This document shows, in pieces, positions 1-15,090 of a stretch of DNA of 64,000 nt (its first letter is position 1; the number at the start of each line of letters is the position of its first letter). Location: positions 24,098,643 through 24,162,642 of the forward strand of contig CM028883.1 in NCBI GenBank assembly GCA_016801885.1, read 5' to 3'. The notes under the pieces are model-generated. The model worked only from the letters and a program-made list of their open reading frames with translations. It did not search any database and had not been told where the DNA came from. Source of the DNA: Toxotes chatareus (Eukaryota; Chordata; Actinopteri; Toxotidae). The position numbers were made by a program, and so were the translations under genes.

Positions 1-1892
<1,892 letters not shown>

Positions 1893-1897
1893 GAACT
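1893..1897. repeat. Target-site duplication, left copy (GAACT)
   Basis: Five bases immediately left of the solo LTR, repeated exactly at 2428-2432 on its right side. Confidence 0.85.
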
Positions 1898-2427
1898 TGT
1901 TAGGCTCAGTCTCAGAATTAGGGCAGGACTCAAAAGCAGACCAGAGTGCGGTGTTAACAGTCTTTAATCCAAAAAAGAAACAACAAACAAAAGAGGTAAC
2001 AAAATGGCAGCAGGTGGATTCCAGGGCCGAGGAAAAACGTCAGCAAGGATGGTGGTGAGTGAGCTCGTGGAATAAACCGGAGGATTCTGCAGCAGAGGAG
2101 AGGACACGGAGGTTAGTATGGTCTGGAGCAAGGAAACACAGTAGGTAAGTAATCAGCAAAAGATCTAATAGCGTAGCACAGAGGTAAGTCACCACTGGAG
2201 ATGACGGAACGATCTGGCGATGGTCAATATGAAAGCCGAGCCTCTTATAGTCTGGAGTGTGGAGTAATCACGCCCAGATTGCGCACAGGTGTGTGCACTC
2301 AGGTTGTAGGTGAGGAGCTGCCCTGGAATCCACACCTGTGAACACACCCACACCAAAGAACACACCCCCACACAAACACAGAAAGAAAAGAGAACAATCC
2401 CAGGGGCAGCCGGGCTGCCTCATGACA
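1898..2427 (-). mobile_element. Solo LTR of a teleost LTR retrotransposon
   Basis: This 530-bp unit begins TG and ends CA and is flanked by a perfect 5-bp direct repeat GAACT (1893-1897 and 2428-2432), the expected target-site duplication of an LTR element. Read on the minus strand it has U3-R-U5 order: a TATAAG box at 2244-2249, then an ATTAAA polyadenylation-like signal at 1963-1968, then the terminal CA. No internal gag/pol region or second LTR is adjacent, so it is probably a solo LTR left by LTR-LTR recombination. A short internal motif at about 2003-2033 recurs at the same offset in the LTR at 31490-31944, so the two appear to be related. The family (Gypsy-like) is my guess. Confidence 0.85.
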
Positions 2428-2432
2428 GAACT
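2428..2432. repeat. Target-site duplication, right copy (GAACT)
   Basis: Five bases immediately right of the solo LTR, identical to 1893-1897. Confidence 0.85.
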
Positions 2433-2454
2433 ATGATGAACTGTGATGAACTGC

Positions 2455-2690
2455 TTGACTGAAATATCTCAACAACCACAAGCTGAATTGTCATGAAATT
2501 TGATACAGACATTCATGTTCTCCTCAGAATGAGTCATAATAAGTTTGGCGATCCCAAACTTTTTTTTATCATTTTTATCATCAGGTCATTGTTGCCCAGT
2601 TCTTTGGTCTATGACCAAATACCTGTAGAACTGATGACAGTGGCTCAAACTTTAAAACTTGGAATCTTAAATCCTAAATTTTATCCAGAC
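2455..2690 (+). repeat. Teleost dispersed repeat, family A (copy 1)
   Basis: This carries the signature of a common fish repeat: an AAATATCTCAACAAC-type start, then a CATGAAATTTG-type segment, then ACAGACATTCATG, and later a TATGACCAAATACCTG block. The first part matches a second copy at 32890-33030 within this window. The family assignment is from memory. Confidence 0.6.
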
Positions 2691-4937
2691 TTCTGACTAA
2701 TCCAGCAGCTGAGTACACTTATGATCTTCTTCCTACAATTGAAATAAAACATTTCTCAGCAAGTTTGTTCCAACAAGTTCCAGAAGTTCCCAAAAATGTG
2801 TTGCACTTTTAGTCTAACCTTCAGTTGCTTCACAAGTCCATTAGTCTGTTTAGAGCATGCAGTGTGTCGACTAATTCCCTTGGTTATGAGTCACAGTATA
2901 AGACAGCTACAGTAAGAAGACTTATCAGTCATAGTGCAGTAGTGGCTGAAGAGTTTTAACATTCCTGCAGCACTGTCACAAACACTTATAAAAGTTATTG
3001 CAGAACATTTGGCAGTCAAGAAGTTGGCAGCAGTGACACAAACAAGAAGTTGGCTCCATCACCGCGAAGCTTTCAATCATGATCAACATTGCTCACTGGC
3101 TAGACAAGACCTCATTGTACCTGCTTGCAATGTACTCAGCTTGATGTACTTCCCTAAAATTGTAGAGCTACTTTAATAACTACTTCACCTATTACTCCTT
3201 TGCTGCAGAGATTTGTCAGAAATGCTTGTAATATTATTTTACTGTTACTAATTCTGTCTTACATTAAAAATGAGTATTGATCAGTTTACAGGGTAAGAAA
3301 ACAAAATGTGTTGATACTCTTGATGGTGTAAAATCATGAACATAAAGTAAATCTTTCCACACAGCAAAGGTCAGTATTCATTTTATTTCTCATCTCAGCC
3401 CTGTCTCCCATATATGCCAACTTTAGGTGATTTACCACAATTAAATTCTGCTGTTTCATGTTCTCATGAATTTTTTCTCAAGCTCCATTATCTCCTGCTC
3501 ACTGCCACAAATCACTAATGCTGGTGAAAAACGTGTCAGCGCTTTTGTGCACTCTGCGATAAAACTAATTGTCAGCAGTCCAAGACAATTAAAATCAAAA
3601 TTGTCAGTTATATAAACAATTACACAACCTGGTCTGCTTAGAAAAAGCAAATGTGGGGTTGGGAGTAGGGCACATTTTTTCTCTAGGCAGTATTCTAAAA
3701 AATCGTCACATGTAATGGTTATTCTGTCTGATATTTAGAGTTTGAGGCACAGAGAAAGACACAACATGTAAGACAGGTCATGAGCTGTCTGAGGAGAGCG
3801 AGACAGGGTGCAGGTCACTCTATAAACCCTCCTTTATAAGGGAGCCGGGCACAACCTCGCTCCCCCAGGACCTCCTCATGAATGAACCACTCAGCTTTTC
3901 CCTCAGTCTGGTTTTGTGTGTGTGGACATGTGTGTTTTGGGTAAAATTACACAAGTTTCAGTTCCTAGATGTAGTTGGTACAGTAAGATTTGCTTTTTTT
4001 ATTGTGAATACTTTGACATCCTTGATATAACGTGTCAGACATCGACACCTTATCATAATGGTCTTGCCTTTTCTTTGCTTGTAGTGTTTATCTCCTCAAC
4101 ACACACATACACACACACACTCGCCCCACTGCCAAACAAACAACCTTGGTCAACCGTGGTATGCTGAGGTATTTACGCTAAACGGTGGGAATGAGATTCC
4201 ATCGCACCGCCTCATGTTCAGCAACACATTCCACTGAGACCCTCAGACTGAGTCCCTTCAGCTCTATGTTGGTCAAATTTATCTTTTTCCCTTGGATGAA
4301 CTGCTTGTAGGACGTGTTTAAATTTAAAGACAAGGCAATTTTTTATTTCTATAGTACATTTGAATTTAAAGGAACAGAACACAGTTGCAGTCTGGTGCCG
4401 GGATGTTGGAGCGTTTTCTTACCTCTTTATAAACAGGGTGCAGACCTCTAAATGTATTGAGTATTTGAAGTATCATTATCCTCCCAAAGTATTAAACTGC
4501 AGGCTACATAAAGCTGATAACTAATGGAATTAAGAAGAGTTTGTACTTACTCTGATTTTTGAGTTGATGTTAGGGTTTGAATTTTCACAGTAAATAAATG
4601 AAGCTCTCACACCTCATATATCTGTTGTATCGTGACAGCAGCAGAAATAAAAATGATACAAGTATTTAAATCCAAATGCAAAACAGTTATTAACACTAAC
4701 AGACAGTAAATGTTGTGTAACTTAAGTCCACAAGGTAGAAATCAGACATAATGTCCACATACTGACAGACAGACCAACAAGCACTGAATCTACGGAGTGA
4801 ATTTATCTTTGGAAGATAAATGAACAGTTCTGATGTTTTTATCAGACTTTGCATTGGATCAGTTGGATCGGGTTATTTGGTTCCTCTGGTCACATAAATA
4901 TGTTGGTTAACTGATTAACAGCATGTTTCAGAAGGAG
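2691..4937. other. Noncoding sequence, nothing recognised
   Basis: About 2.2 kb of AT-rich sequence with no recognisable exon, repeat or RNA gene. Small CA-rich patches occur near 4098-4121. Open frames at 3456-3650 (minus) and 3916-4167 (plus) are short and featureless. Confidence 0.4.
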
Positions 4938-4974
4938 ATGGAAAAGGAAGTGATTGGATCTGGAGGTATCATCA

Positions 4975-5190
4975 TCAACAAGGAGCCGCGGGTGGTCGGC
5001 GTGGCCGCAGACAGCAATGTTTCACGTTTCGAAAGGCATGCGCTGAGTCCATTTCCTTAATTATGTATTTGCGGAGGGTTGGATGCTCACATGCAGAGCC
5101 CACCACGAGAAGCATTCCACCGGGAGACATGAAGACGTAAAGGAATAGACTCTGCAAGGCTGCCAGAAAGACATCAAAGCATTTACTCAT
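4975..5190 (-). CDS. Candidate 71-aa membrane microprotein ORF, unproven
   Basis: I do not recognise this frame. It starts with an ATG that has A at -3 and ends in TGA. It begins MSKCFDVFLAALQ and holds a hydrophobic stretch at roughly residues 4-33 that could be one membrane segment, followed by a basic C-terminal part ending RPRRPPAAPC. The 3' part is more CpG- and GC-rich than its AT-rich surroundings, which is why I mention it. The opposite strand is also open across much of the interval, so the openness may reflect base composition alone. There is no intron, promoter or homology evidence. It could be part of a longer noncoding transcript or chance. Confidence 0.15.
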   Translation of the reverse strand: MSKCFDVFLAALQSLFLYVFMSPGGMLLVVGSACEHPTLRKYIIKEMDSAHAFRNVKHCCLRPRRPPAAPC

Positions 5191-5374
5191 TGTGTGTCCA
5201 AAATCTCAAGCCCAACAAGATGAGGACCCACAAGAACGTGTGAAGCCTTTGCTGGTTCCAGAGTGTAGCACACTCTGTTGGCCAGTGATCAGGAAGAAGA
5301 AGCTGGTGCAACAGTCTGGCGAGTCTTGGATCTCAGAACTTGTGTTGATCAAAGGTGCTCAACTTCACAACAAG

Positions 5375-5562
5375 GAGGTGTCCTGTGGCCTGTTGCTTAT
5401 AGTCCAGACCATATAACTGCAATGTTGTCTGTTTGATTCCTGGCTGGGGGCCTCTTGTTGCATGTTATATCCCTCTGTCTCTGCCCTTGTTTCCTTACTC
5501 ACTAGACTGTAAACTGTCAATAAAGGCAAAATGCCAAAATGAATCTGTAAAAAAAAAAAAAT
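5375..5562 (+). mobile_element. tRNA-derived SINE with poly(A) tail
   Basis: The sequence resembles a SINE common in percomorph fish. A degenerate A-box-like segment (about 5386-5396) is followed at normal spacing by a B-box-like GTTTGATTC (5431-5439). Then come a GGGGGCC...TGTTGCATGT block, a CT-rich block, an AATAAAGGCAAAATGCC tail (about 5520-5535) and a poly(A) run to 5561. The tail block is the strongest signature. Target-site duplications are not evident. Family identity is from memory. Confidence 0.65.
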
Positions 5563-7157
5563 ACTAGTACTAGACGAGCCAAGACAAACTGAGTGAGGCA
5601 TGGAGATAAAAGTTTAAAAAGTAGCCAGGGCTCAGAATCTCACAGTTCTGGCTTGTGTGTGTTTGAGAAACAGATTAATACAATACAATACAATTTTTTT
5701 TTTTACAAATTCATTACAACTGATGGTTTTCATCTAGATCGGAAACCAGAGTGTAAACTACTGTAACAAAGGGGAATATTTTCTCATAGAGTAGAGCCTC
5801 CATTTTCACCTTGTGGAAGATGAGCGAGAACCAGAGTAGCAGACACTCCTCAGAGCTCCGGGATGACGTCAGGTCGTTTGTCTCAGTGAGTCAGGAAATA
5901 AGAAAGCCAGGTTCAGGATGCACGCACACACACAAACACACACAGAGCCAACAGCAATCCTGAAATGAGATAAATAAATCACCCCTTACTGTCACTTCGT
6001 ACTAGCAAGGGACCTTCCATTCATTATGAGTTAGGGACAGGAAGTGCTGTGAGCAGCCAACATAATACAATACCACCATAATGTAATAAAGGCTAACACA
6101 ATAAAACAAAGTGTGAATATAAATGCAGCAGGTGGCTGTCTGGGATCTTAACAATAAATACTGATCTTCAGTTTTATTCTCTTAAAGCAGAAGTAAAAGT
6201 TCTCTGAATGATGGGGTTAGATTTAATGTGTTGCTAACTTTTTACAGTGGACTAATCAATAGTCCGTATTCATTTTGATGCATGATCTGAATAACAATGA
6301 ATGAGCAACAATTTAACTTAAGGTGGGGCCAGACCAGAATTATTCAGGTGAAATACACAAACACCCTGTAGCAAAACGTCTGGTCTGGTCTAGAAAAAAA
6401 ATTAGCAGGTTACACGTATAAATTACTGAAGCAAAACTGACGGGCAACCAAAGTCCTTGTCCCACCTGCTACATTTCCACACAGCCCACAAGTGCAACAC
6501 GTTGACACAAAACGCTTAAGAGTTTATTGTACAGCAACTGAAACTACCTGTCTTCCAAATCAGAGTTAGCAGGGCTGCATCAAAAATGTTTTTGCCATTT
6601 CTGTGGTGACCAAATGCAACACTATGAATACCTTTGAGGAGAGACTCCCCAAAAGTGGGCACTGTTCTTCCTATTTGTACGATTCATCTTGTCTATGACG
6701 AAAGGCTTTTTGTCCAGCCTTTGAAAGTGGCCATGCATAACAAATGGACCCACTGTTACCTACACATGGTTGTATGGCACTTTGTATGACCTAATTTGTT
6801 TTACGCACAATACAACCTTTAGAAGAAGGAATGCTTCTTCATTTATTCATGAAAAACACTATTGTTTATCCAATGTTGCCTTCATCAATATCCCACCACA
6901 GACAAATGCTTTAGCTTTTTTTTTTTTTTTTTTGATAATCATAATAATGACAGTCTGTTGTGGAATTAGATATTACATTACAAGCTAATGGGCCGTTGTC
7001 TGAGAGATTTACTATGATTAAGAATTACGTTGTTTTAATAGGGCAGGTTTTACTGCACATGATGGACAGCAAGGTTGGTGGTCAAAGAGAAATCAATTTC
7101 AGACACAAAGTCACTGAAATGTTTTACTGCTTTAAGGAATGGTGCTGTTTACAGCCT

Positions 7158-7160
<3 letters not shown>
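5563..7160. other. Noncoding sequence with T18 run, nothing else recognised
   Basis: It contains a short (AATAC)n patch near 5677-5692, a CA-rich patch near 5922-5942 and an uninterrupted run of 18 T at 6916-6933. A poly(T) run may mark the tail of a minus-strand retroposon, but I could not identify one. Open frames are short. Confidence 0.4.

Positions 7161-7193
<33 letters not shown>
7161..7193. repeat. (AC)16 microsatellite
   Basis: Perfect AC array of about 33 bp. Confidence 0.95.
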
Positions 7194-7198
<5 letters not shown>

Positions 7199-7505
7199 AA
7201 GGTTTTACTGACAGAGCTATGTGCTGACTTTCTGTGTTTCCAGTCAGAATTATCCAGGAATGAAGATTGACACACCGGGATTAAAACCGACATGAAATTA
7301 CAGTTTAACCAGCAGTGGAACACAGATGGTTACACACACACACTCTGCAAATTAACAGCATTCTGAGTATACCCAAAGCTGTGTGTGTGTGTGTACGTGA
7401 CCATGTCTGTTGTTTTAGCATCATTCACAAACCAAAATGATGATTTAAGTGCATGTAAGTAGATTTCCAATGAGAGTTGCTTTTTGGATTTGGGACAAAG
7501 GATAT

Positions 7506-8884
<1,379 letters not shown>

Positions 8885-9050
8885 AGGCAGTGACTTTTAG
8901 AGCTTTGTCACTGAAAGCAGCAGACTGTAAACCACACTGAAGAGAGTGGTGAATCTACTACAGCAGTAAAGTTGTAATCTGGAAAACCAAAACAATGAGC
9001 TGAAAGATGCTGTTGTGTGGTACCGCTGAGTAAGGTGACATCCCGACACT
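8885..9050 (+). repeat. Teleost dispersed repeat, family B (copy 1, 3' part)
   Basis: The segment TTTGTCACTGAAAGCAGCAG, then AGTAAAGTTGT, then AAAACCAAAACAATGAGCTG, then AAAGATGCTG matches, in the same order, the copies at 35255-35610 and 63400-63725. This is a dispersed repeat seen at least five times in the window. Confidence 0.7.
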
Positions 9051-9074
9051 ACCATGGCAATGTTGGGATGTCAC
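9035..9074. repeat. Inverted repeat, 14-bp stem with 12-nt loop
   Basis: The arm at 9035-9048 (GTGACATCCCGACA) pairs with 9061-9074 with one G-T wobble. The loop is 9049-9060. It sits at the 3' edge of a family B copy and could be the relic of a terminal structure or chance. Confidence 0.8.
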
Positions 9075-11670
9075 ATCCAGCTGCACCACCAAGCAACAAA
9101 GTGGACTCAGGAACACAGGACATATATATTTCTTTTACAATGTTAAATTGTTTTAGTGTGGGTTTTTCCTTTAACTAGAAGCTAAATCATCCTGAGCTAA
9201 CCAGCGGTCCTCAATGAGCCGTGCACAGGTCATTAGTTTAGTCACTCATCACAGGTTTTACTGCTGACATGAACTTCACTTTACAGTACTGTCTCACAGC
9301 TACGCCATGTTCCCCATTACTGAACTGTTGATCGACCTGAACGATACAGCTGTGTGTGTATGTTTATGCGTGTGTGTCCAGAGGTTAACAGCCTGTGGTC
9401 TCACTTTCACACAGGGCCCAATCCTTTGGGTTTGGCTCTAATATTGTTAAACAGGGGATATGCAGCAGAGTTGAGGGGTAATATGTGTGAGTGTGTGAAT
9501 GTGGTTAGCTCCATAGCAGTACAGAGTAAACAGCAGCTATGCTAATATCATCCATACGAGCATCCCACCGAGCTACATATGAGCAGTGTTTTCTCAGCTG
9601 CTGTGGGCTGTCGCGGTTCTGAATGCTACCCACAATGCCACCACTGAAAATGGGCCTGTTGCTGCATAACAAAGGGCGGTCTGAATGCAGACCCACTGCT
9701 CTGTAGTTGGTCTAGTTTCTGAACAAGTCTTAATTTGAAATGTTCACTATACAAGTCAAGGTTTTATATTTTGTCTCCATCTTTGTTGTTAAGCACTCAC
9801 TTTGTAATAACTGCACAACCCAGAGATCATGTATCATTCAATGTTTCCCTTAATCTCATGTCATACTGGACCCTCACCACAGATATAGGAATCTTTGTTG
9901 GTCAAATAACAAATCTTATTGGAATCCATTTTGGTTGACCTGAGCTACAAGCAAGTAAAGTTTGACTTCCCATCAGAAGGAAGTGGTGATGCACCTGAAA
10001 CTGATTGGTAACTGCCAAAATCAACAACAGAAGAATAACTTCTACACTAACAGTTGAGTCACAATAACACTTTAGCGAGGCAGGTAGAAATCACTGGAAT
10101 ATTTTTTCCTTGTTGCATTGATGAAAAAAAGAGAACAGAGGCTAAGTTCATTGTAATTTCAGTGTAATTTTAGCTGCCATCATCACAAGGACAGAGGAAA
10201 CAGACCACGGATGTTCTAAGAAGATCAGATAATGATAATTTTCCACAGACTTCTTGCTGACATAGATCCACCGTTGGAGAAGACTATCCAAGCATCTGGG
10301 AGAGACAGATTGCTCAAACCATCTCTTTGGATTTCAGTCCATCTTGAGTGTTTCTTGGATGCATTTACACTTGAATTTTTGAGATTAGATAGTCCAGGAC
10401 GCATGGAGAGAAGTGTAAACGGTGTCAAACATGGAAGGTTATATCAGCCAAAGTCCATCATTGTAGATAATTAAACCCAGATTTAAATCAAATAGAGTTA
10501 AATTGTCAATAAACAGTAACGGTCACAGGACCAACTGTGCAGACAGTGTCTTGAGTTATCCGAATGTTATTAAGTCACAGGAATCTTTCATCCATCCCAT
10601 GATGTGAACGTCATATCAGCCCCGTTTATAATTACACAAACATGTAACTGTGCGTCAGTTGTATGTGTGTGTTTTGGGCCATTACGGCCATTTACAGTGA
10701 CGTCTTTCCTGTGGATTTTGTGTTTCCAGCTTCTTCAGTAGGTGGCGGTCTTTCTCCTATCTGTTCAGTTATGGTGGCTGTCATGACGTGTCCAGTTTTT
10801 CCCCTGTCTTTCCAATGTAAACAAGAAATGTAGAACAAATCACTTCCTATGTACCAGATGATTATTCCTTGGAAGGGCCGACCAGACACCAGGTGCTTGG
10901 AGGAGCAAACGCACAACCCTTCATTGATCAGATAAGGATTTCATCACTGTTATTCTTGTTACTCGCTAAATGTATGGACTTAAAACATCTAAAATTGAGT
11001 TCTCAAACACACCTAGGTCAAATTTTCCCATCACAGACTTTCATGACTGACACAAAACCACCAACGACCCTGTAACATGAGTCAGTAGGACGGAGGGAAA
11101 TTCCACATCAGAGTGTTTCTTGAAGATTCAGCCTTGTCTTCAGCTTGCCTCTGTAATTGAATTAGGAAGTGGTGGGAATCTAAAGAGCTGCAGAGAGGTT
11201 TGTAAGTAAACATACATGGCCTTTTAATCCCTGCCTCTGTTTGAAGTACATAACCCCGCCATGCCTTTTATAAGGTGTAGTTCTCTCGGTGTTGTGCTGT
11301 CAAGTATTGAGTTTCACAAGGGGGGTTAGTTAGTTTATTTTAGAACGAGGCAACGAAGGTGGAGGCTGATGAGAAGTGAAGAAAAATAGTTAAGAGAGAA
11401 GGACGCAAGAGGAAAATACAGAGAAGAACAGTGTTACAGAGAGAAAAGAGAGATAGGAAGAAGTCAGACAGGGTTTAAGTCTAAGTGGGTAGTAACAGTT
11501 TGTTTAGGTGGTCAAAGGCTCCCCTGGGTCAGGGTCAGATCTGATGCTGGGAATCGGGGATGCAGTGCTAGGAAAACACTCAGCACAGCCACTATTTGAT
11601 ACCAACAGACTGTTTTAATCACAGAAAAAGACAACATCATCTATTTAGACATCCAGCGCTGTTATTCACT
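9075..11670. other. Noncoding sequence, nothing firm recognised
   Basis: About 2.6 kb of AT-rich sequence. It includes an 80-codon open frame at 10232-10474 (plus), also open on the minus strand, with no domain I recognise. A purine-rich strand runs through 11340-11470. No splice-supported exon can be argued. Confidence 0.35.
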
Positions 11671-11865
11671 TAAAGTGATAGTTTGACATTTTGGGAAACA
11701 TGGTTCTTTGCTTTCTCACCAAGAGTTAGATTTCAGTCTCATGGCTTTTCGGTAAATAACAAGCTACAGTGAGGAGCCAGTTAGCTTAGTGCACAGACTG
11801 GAAATGACCTGGCTCACTCTAAAGGTAACAGAGTCCTACAACAATATTTCCAATTGTCCACCATA
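11671..11865 (+). repeat. Teleost dispersed repeat, family E
   Basis: The start (AGTGATAGTTTGACATTTTG then GGAAACATG) and the later GTTAGCTTAG...AGACTGGAAATGACCTGGCT and AAAGGTAACA blocks match a repeat I recall from many percomorph genomes. Only one copy is evident here. The match is moderately diverged. Confidence 0.6.
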
Positions 11866-12059
11866 AAATCAAGGACAAGATAAATGCTGCAACAGGCTTT
11901 TCATTTAGATTTTATAAGCTGTATCCATTTTTATTTTGTAAGCCAAACTAACAAATTTTGCTGTTGTTGTCATGATGTCATGTGTGTCCGTACTCTCGAC
12001 CAAAGATTTTGAGAATTTGTTAGAGAGAGAGAAATGCCACTCTCACACTCTCGGCCCTT

Positions 12060-12215
12060 AAAACAATCAGCTGTTAACAGACTGTGCACATCATTTTCCA
12101 GCTAAGAGCAGCATAATGAGAAATAAGAGTACCTAGAAACGAACCCTGTGGAGCACCAGTGACATCTGCAGCTGCTAAGCTTCAGTTTTTTAATAATGAG
12201 CATAAGCAGATTTGA
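12060..12215 (-). pseudogene. L2-type LINE reverse-transcriptase fragment
   Basis: Read on the minus strand, the sequence encodes TGAPQGSFLGTL. This corresponds to the conserved GVPQGSVLGPLL-type motif of non-LTR reverse transcriptases, which lies a little upstream of the catalytic YADD box. The codons before it (a SLL.KLSS-like run across about 12165-12205) also fit the L2/Maui clade. The reading frame cannot be followed for long and no YADD box is visible, so this is a short, inactive fragment. Known family role: RNA-templated DNA synthesis during target-primed retrotransposition. The clade assignment is from memory. Confidence 0.6.
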
Positions 12216-13793
12216 GGAAAATGGGCAGATAATGTGAGAGCTGCTGTGTCTGCTGCAGATGAGGCAGACTTCAGGCAATAACTTAGAACTAAACTGTGTA
12301 ATAACACAAAATAGAAACTGAAATATTTGGCTTTTACTTTAACTTATACCTCATTGATTGTTCTTTGTCAAATTTTCACCTTCGTGTTAAAAATAAAATA
12401 ATTATTAAAACAAATATAGAGCCCTCAACATGAAGGATGTGGAGATTCTCAATGAGTTTCTTATGTCTGTTGGCACTAAAGGTAGAAGAAGAAGCAGCTC
12501 CAACACTCAGTACAACATGCTACTGGAATATTATACGTGGCTGCATCACTGTAAGAAGAAGCAAAATTAAAACATTAATTTATTGCTACTTTGTTTTTTG
12601 GAACAAATGAAATAAATGGCTGATAAATGACTGGACTGCTTATTCTAAATCTTGGGTAAATATGTATATCTTGAGAACCGGTTTAGACTTATTTGGATTT
12701 GTGGGTGCCAATTCATTGGCATACAATGTGGAAAGCATGACTGTGCTAGCTTAATATCAACAATTACCAATAGACCAATAGACATTTCTAACTCCCCAAA
12801 GCAACCAAAAGCTGTGTTTCCATTTTGTTCAAATAATTTATCTCTAGATTATGGCTTGGCAAAATACATGGCATCTATTTCAGGGATATCCAGGTCTCTC
12901 TTTCTCCCTACTTCTCACCCTCCTTAGTGTGAGGTCCTGAAGCTCACCAAGCCACATGGAGAATTTATGACAGAGGACTTGAGCTGCATACCTTAGATTT
13001 CTCTTCAAACAGATCCATCTCTACTTGAGTACAGGCGCACTATAAATCAATCTGATGAGGGGATGAAATAATAAAAAAAAAGGGGTAGAAATACTGTGCA
13101 CAGGTTTTTGCAGTGCTGGTGTCTGAGAAAACCTGAATCAAGACATACACATGGACACACACATATTGTGTCCAGTAACCACACATGATGTACTGACCCC
13201 AGTTTGCAGCTCCAGCGCAAGAGGCTAGATGGCGTAGTGCATTCAAAAGCTAATCTGAACACAACAGGGCTTTGAGCCATGCCACTGATAACAGCATTGA
13301 GGCTTCTCAGGTAGCAACACAAGCTGTTTTCATTCCCACTGCACAGAGGACAGCATCAGTCTGAGAAAAAAGCCTATTACAGCATGCTTTTTTAATAAAT
13401 CTGTACTTCCCAAACAACATTAGAACAAATACAGCGGCAACCCTACCACATGGAAACGGTTTCCATTTGTTACAGACCATCATCTAATTCCTTCATTGCC
13501 ATGTAATTGTGGTGAAATGAAGAGATACAGCAGATTGACAAAGCCAGGTCCTCAAATATAAGGCTTTTTGACTGGAAGGAAAAGATTATGCAAGAGAAAG
13601 GGCAAAGACTGCAAGGTAAGCCAGGTCGCTGTTTAGGCTCTGGAAGGTTTTAGGGCCACTCAGCAGCAGGGCATGAAGAGTGAGCCGCTGCACATTCAGC
13701 CCGTGTGGTTGCAAGGTCGGCCTTGCCGTCTTGCTTGGCTGCTGTGTGTACAGAGTGGCAGCAGCCAAGCCAAACAGCCCTATACTCTACCAT

Positions 13794-13795
<2 letters not shown>
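12216..13795. other. Noncoding sequence, nothing recognised
   Basis: AT-rich sequence. Frames at 12652-12927 (plus) and 13047-13322 (minus) lack recognisable motifs. A short palindrome, ATGGAAAC-G-GTTTCCAT, lies near 13451-13467. Confidence 0.4.

Positions 13796-13888
<93 letters not shown>
13796..13888. repeat. Compound (CA)15(CT)13(CA)18 microsatellite
   Basis: CA from about 13796 to 13826, CT to about 13852, then CA to 13888. It is open in all three plus frames and generates artefactual TH/SL-rich peptides. Confidence 0.97.
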
Positions 13889-15036
13889 CTCTCAGTCTTA
13901 ATTTAGACTTTATTTTGATTTCTCCCCAATCTGTGGGTGTTGGATTGTAGCTCTCTGACACAACCCAGCTCAGCTGTTCCCGTCACCTTCTTCTGTCTCA
14001 TTACCCTGCTTGTCTGTCTGTCTGTCTTCTTCCCAAATTCTCCACCAGTCCAACACTGTTTTTCTGTTGATGCTGAAATACTGGAACTGCTTTGCGTCAT
14101 TCACTTTCAGGCTGCTGCAACCGCAATTCTGATTTCTCAAAATGTGACACTTGCCCTATCAGAAATTCTTGTTGCCCTTTCTTTTGTGTGTTGTATCCAT
14201 ATTGTATGCACTTTCACCCTTACTGGAATGCACCGTCACTCCAAGAAATATTTTTTTGTCTGCGTTTGTCTGAAAATTCCACCTACTGTAGTATTTAGGC
14301 ATCGGGGAGCTCAGAGTGAATTGGTCCCTTAAGTATTACTGCAAGTGTCAGCCAGAGGAAAGAGGTGAAACTCAAGGAGGTACTTGAGCGAAATCACATA
14401 TATGCTGGTGATAAGCTAAGACGCACACACAGAGGGGAGAGAGACTCATTAAGGAGGTCATAAATCATAGGGAGCAGTGCCAGAGAACAATCACTCTCCC
14501 ACTGCTTAAACACTGCTCTCACTCAGCCTTATTAGCAGGAGTCCAGCTCTCACCCAGACTGGAGACATTAGCCTCCTCGCTAAAGATAATCACAAAGACT
14601 ATGCTTGCCAGAGGTACCCGGACCACTCCAGGAGATGCTGAGTTTATATTCATGTTCTGAATATTCCTTGGAAGTATAAAAACAGTAATTAACAATATAT
14701 TACTATTATACTTAATCCAACGGCCAGTCCTCACAGTAAATATATATGTGAATTGGTTTTAATTATTAATTTAGTTGAATTTTATGGGCATAACATAACT
14801 AACTTATTTTAAGTGTATTTTGCTTTTGTGAAAATTGAACATCTTCCAATTTTTTTAAACAAAATTTTGATTAATTGTCAGGTTAGATGTATCAGACACA
14901 GTCCATTGCCACTTTCATTTTTCAGTCTAAATGAGTCCTTCTACATTATCATACTAGCAGTAGCTTTGTCAGATGGTTCATGTGGTATATTAAATATTTC
15001 GTATCAGTTAATTCCTGTCTAAGAACTAATTTTTGT
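13889..15036. other. Noncoding sequence, nothing recognised
   Basis: It includes a (TGTC)4 patch near 14011-14026 and a 131-codon plus frame (13937-14332) with no recognisable domain and several stretches resembling ordinary noncoding DNA. I do not call it coding. Confidence 0.4.
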
Positions 15037-15090
15037 GGTATAGACCGTAACTAATTTCCCTCTGGGATTAATAAAGTTATCTATCTACCT
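15037..15090 (+). mobile_element. LINE/SINE 3' tail remnant
   Basis: The sequence AATTTCCCTCTGGGATTAAT followed by AAAGTTATCTATCTA is the familiar 3' terminus of teleost non-LTR elements, which end in short ATCT repeats. The body upstream is not recognisable. The assignment is from memory. Confidence 0.55.

Noticed and set aside
13673..13950. Three overlapping plus frames of 73-81 aa
   Set aside because: The CA/CT array is open in all frames. All three frames share the same repeat and have no domain.
13937..14332. 131-aa plus frame, the longest clean ATG-like frame near 14 kb
   Set aside because: It has cysteine/leucine-rich, low-information sequence, no motif, overlapping frames on other registers and no splice or promoter support.
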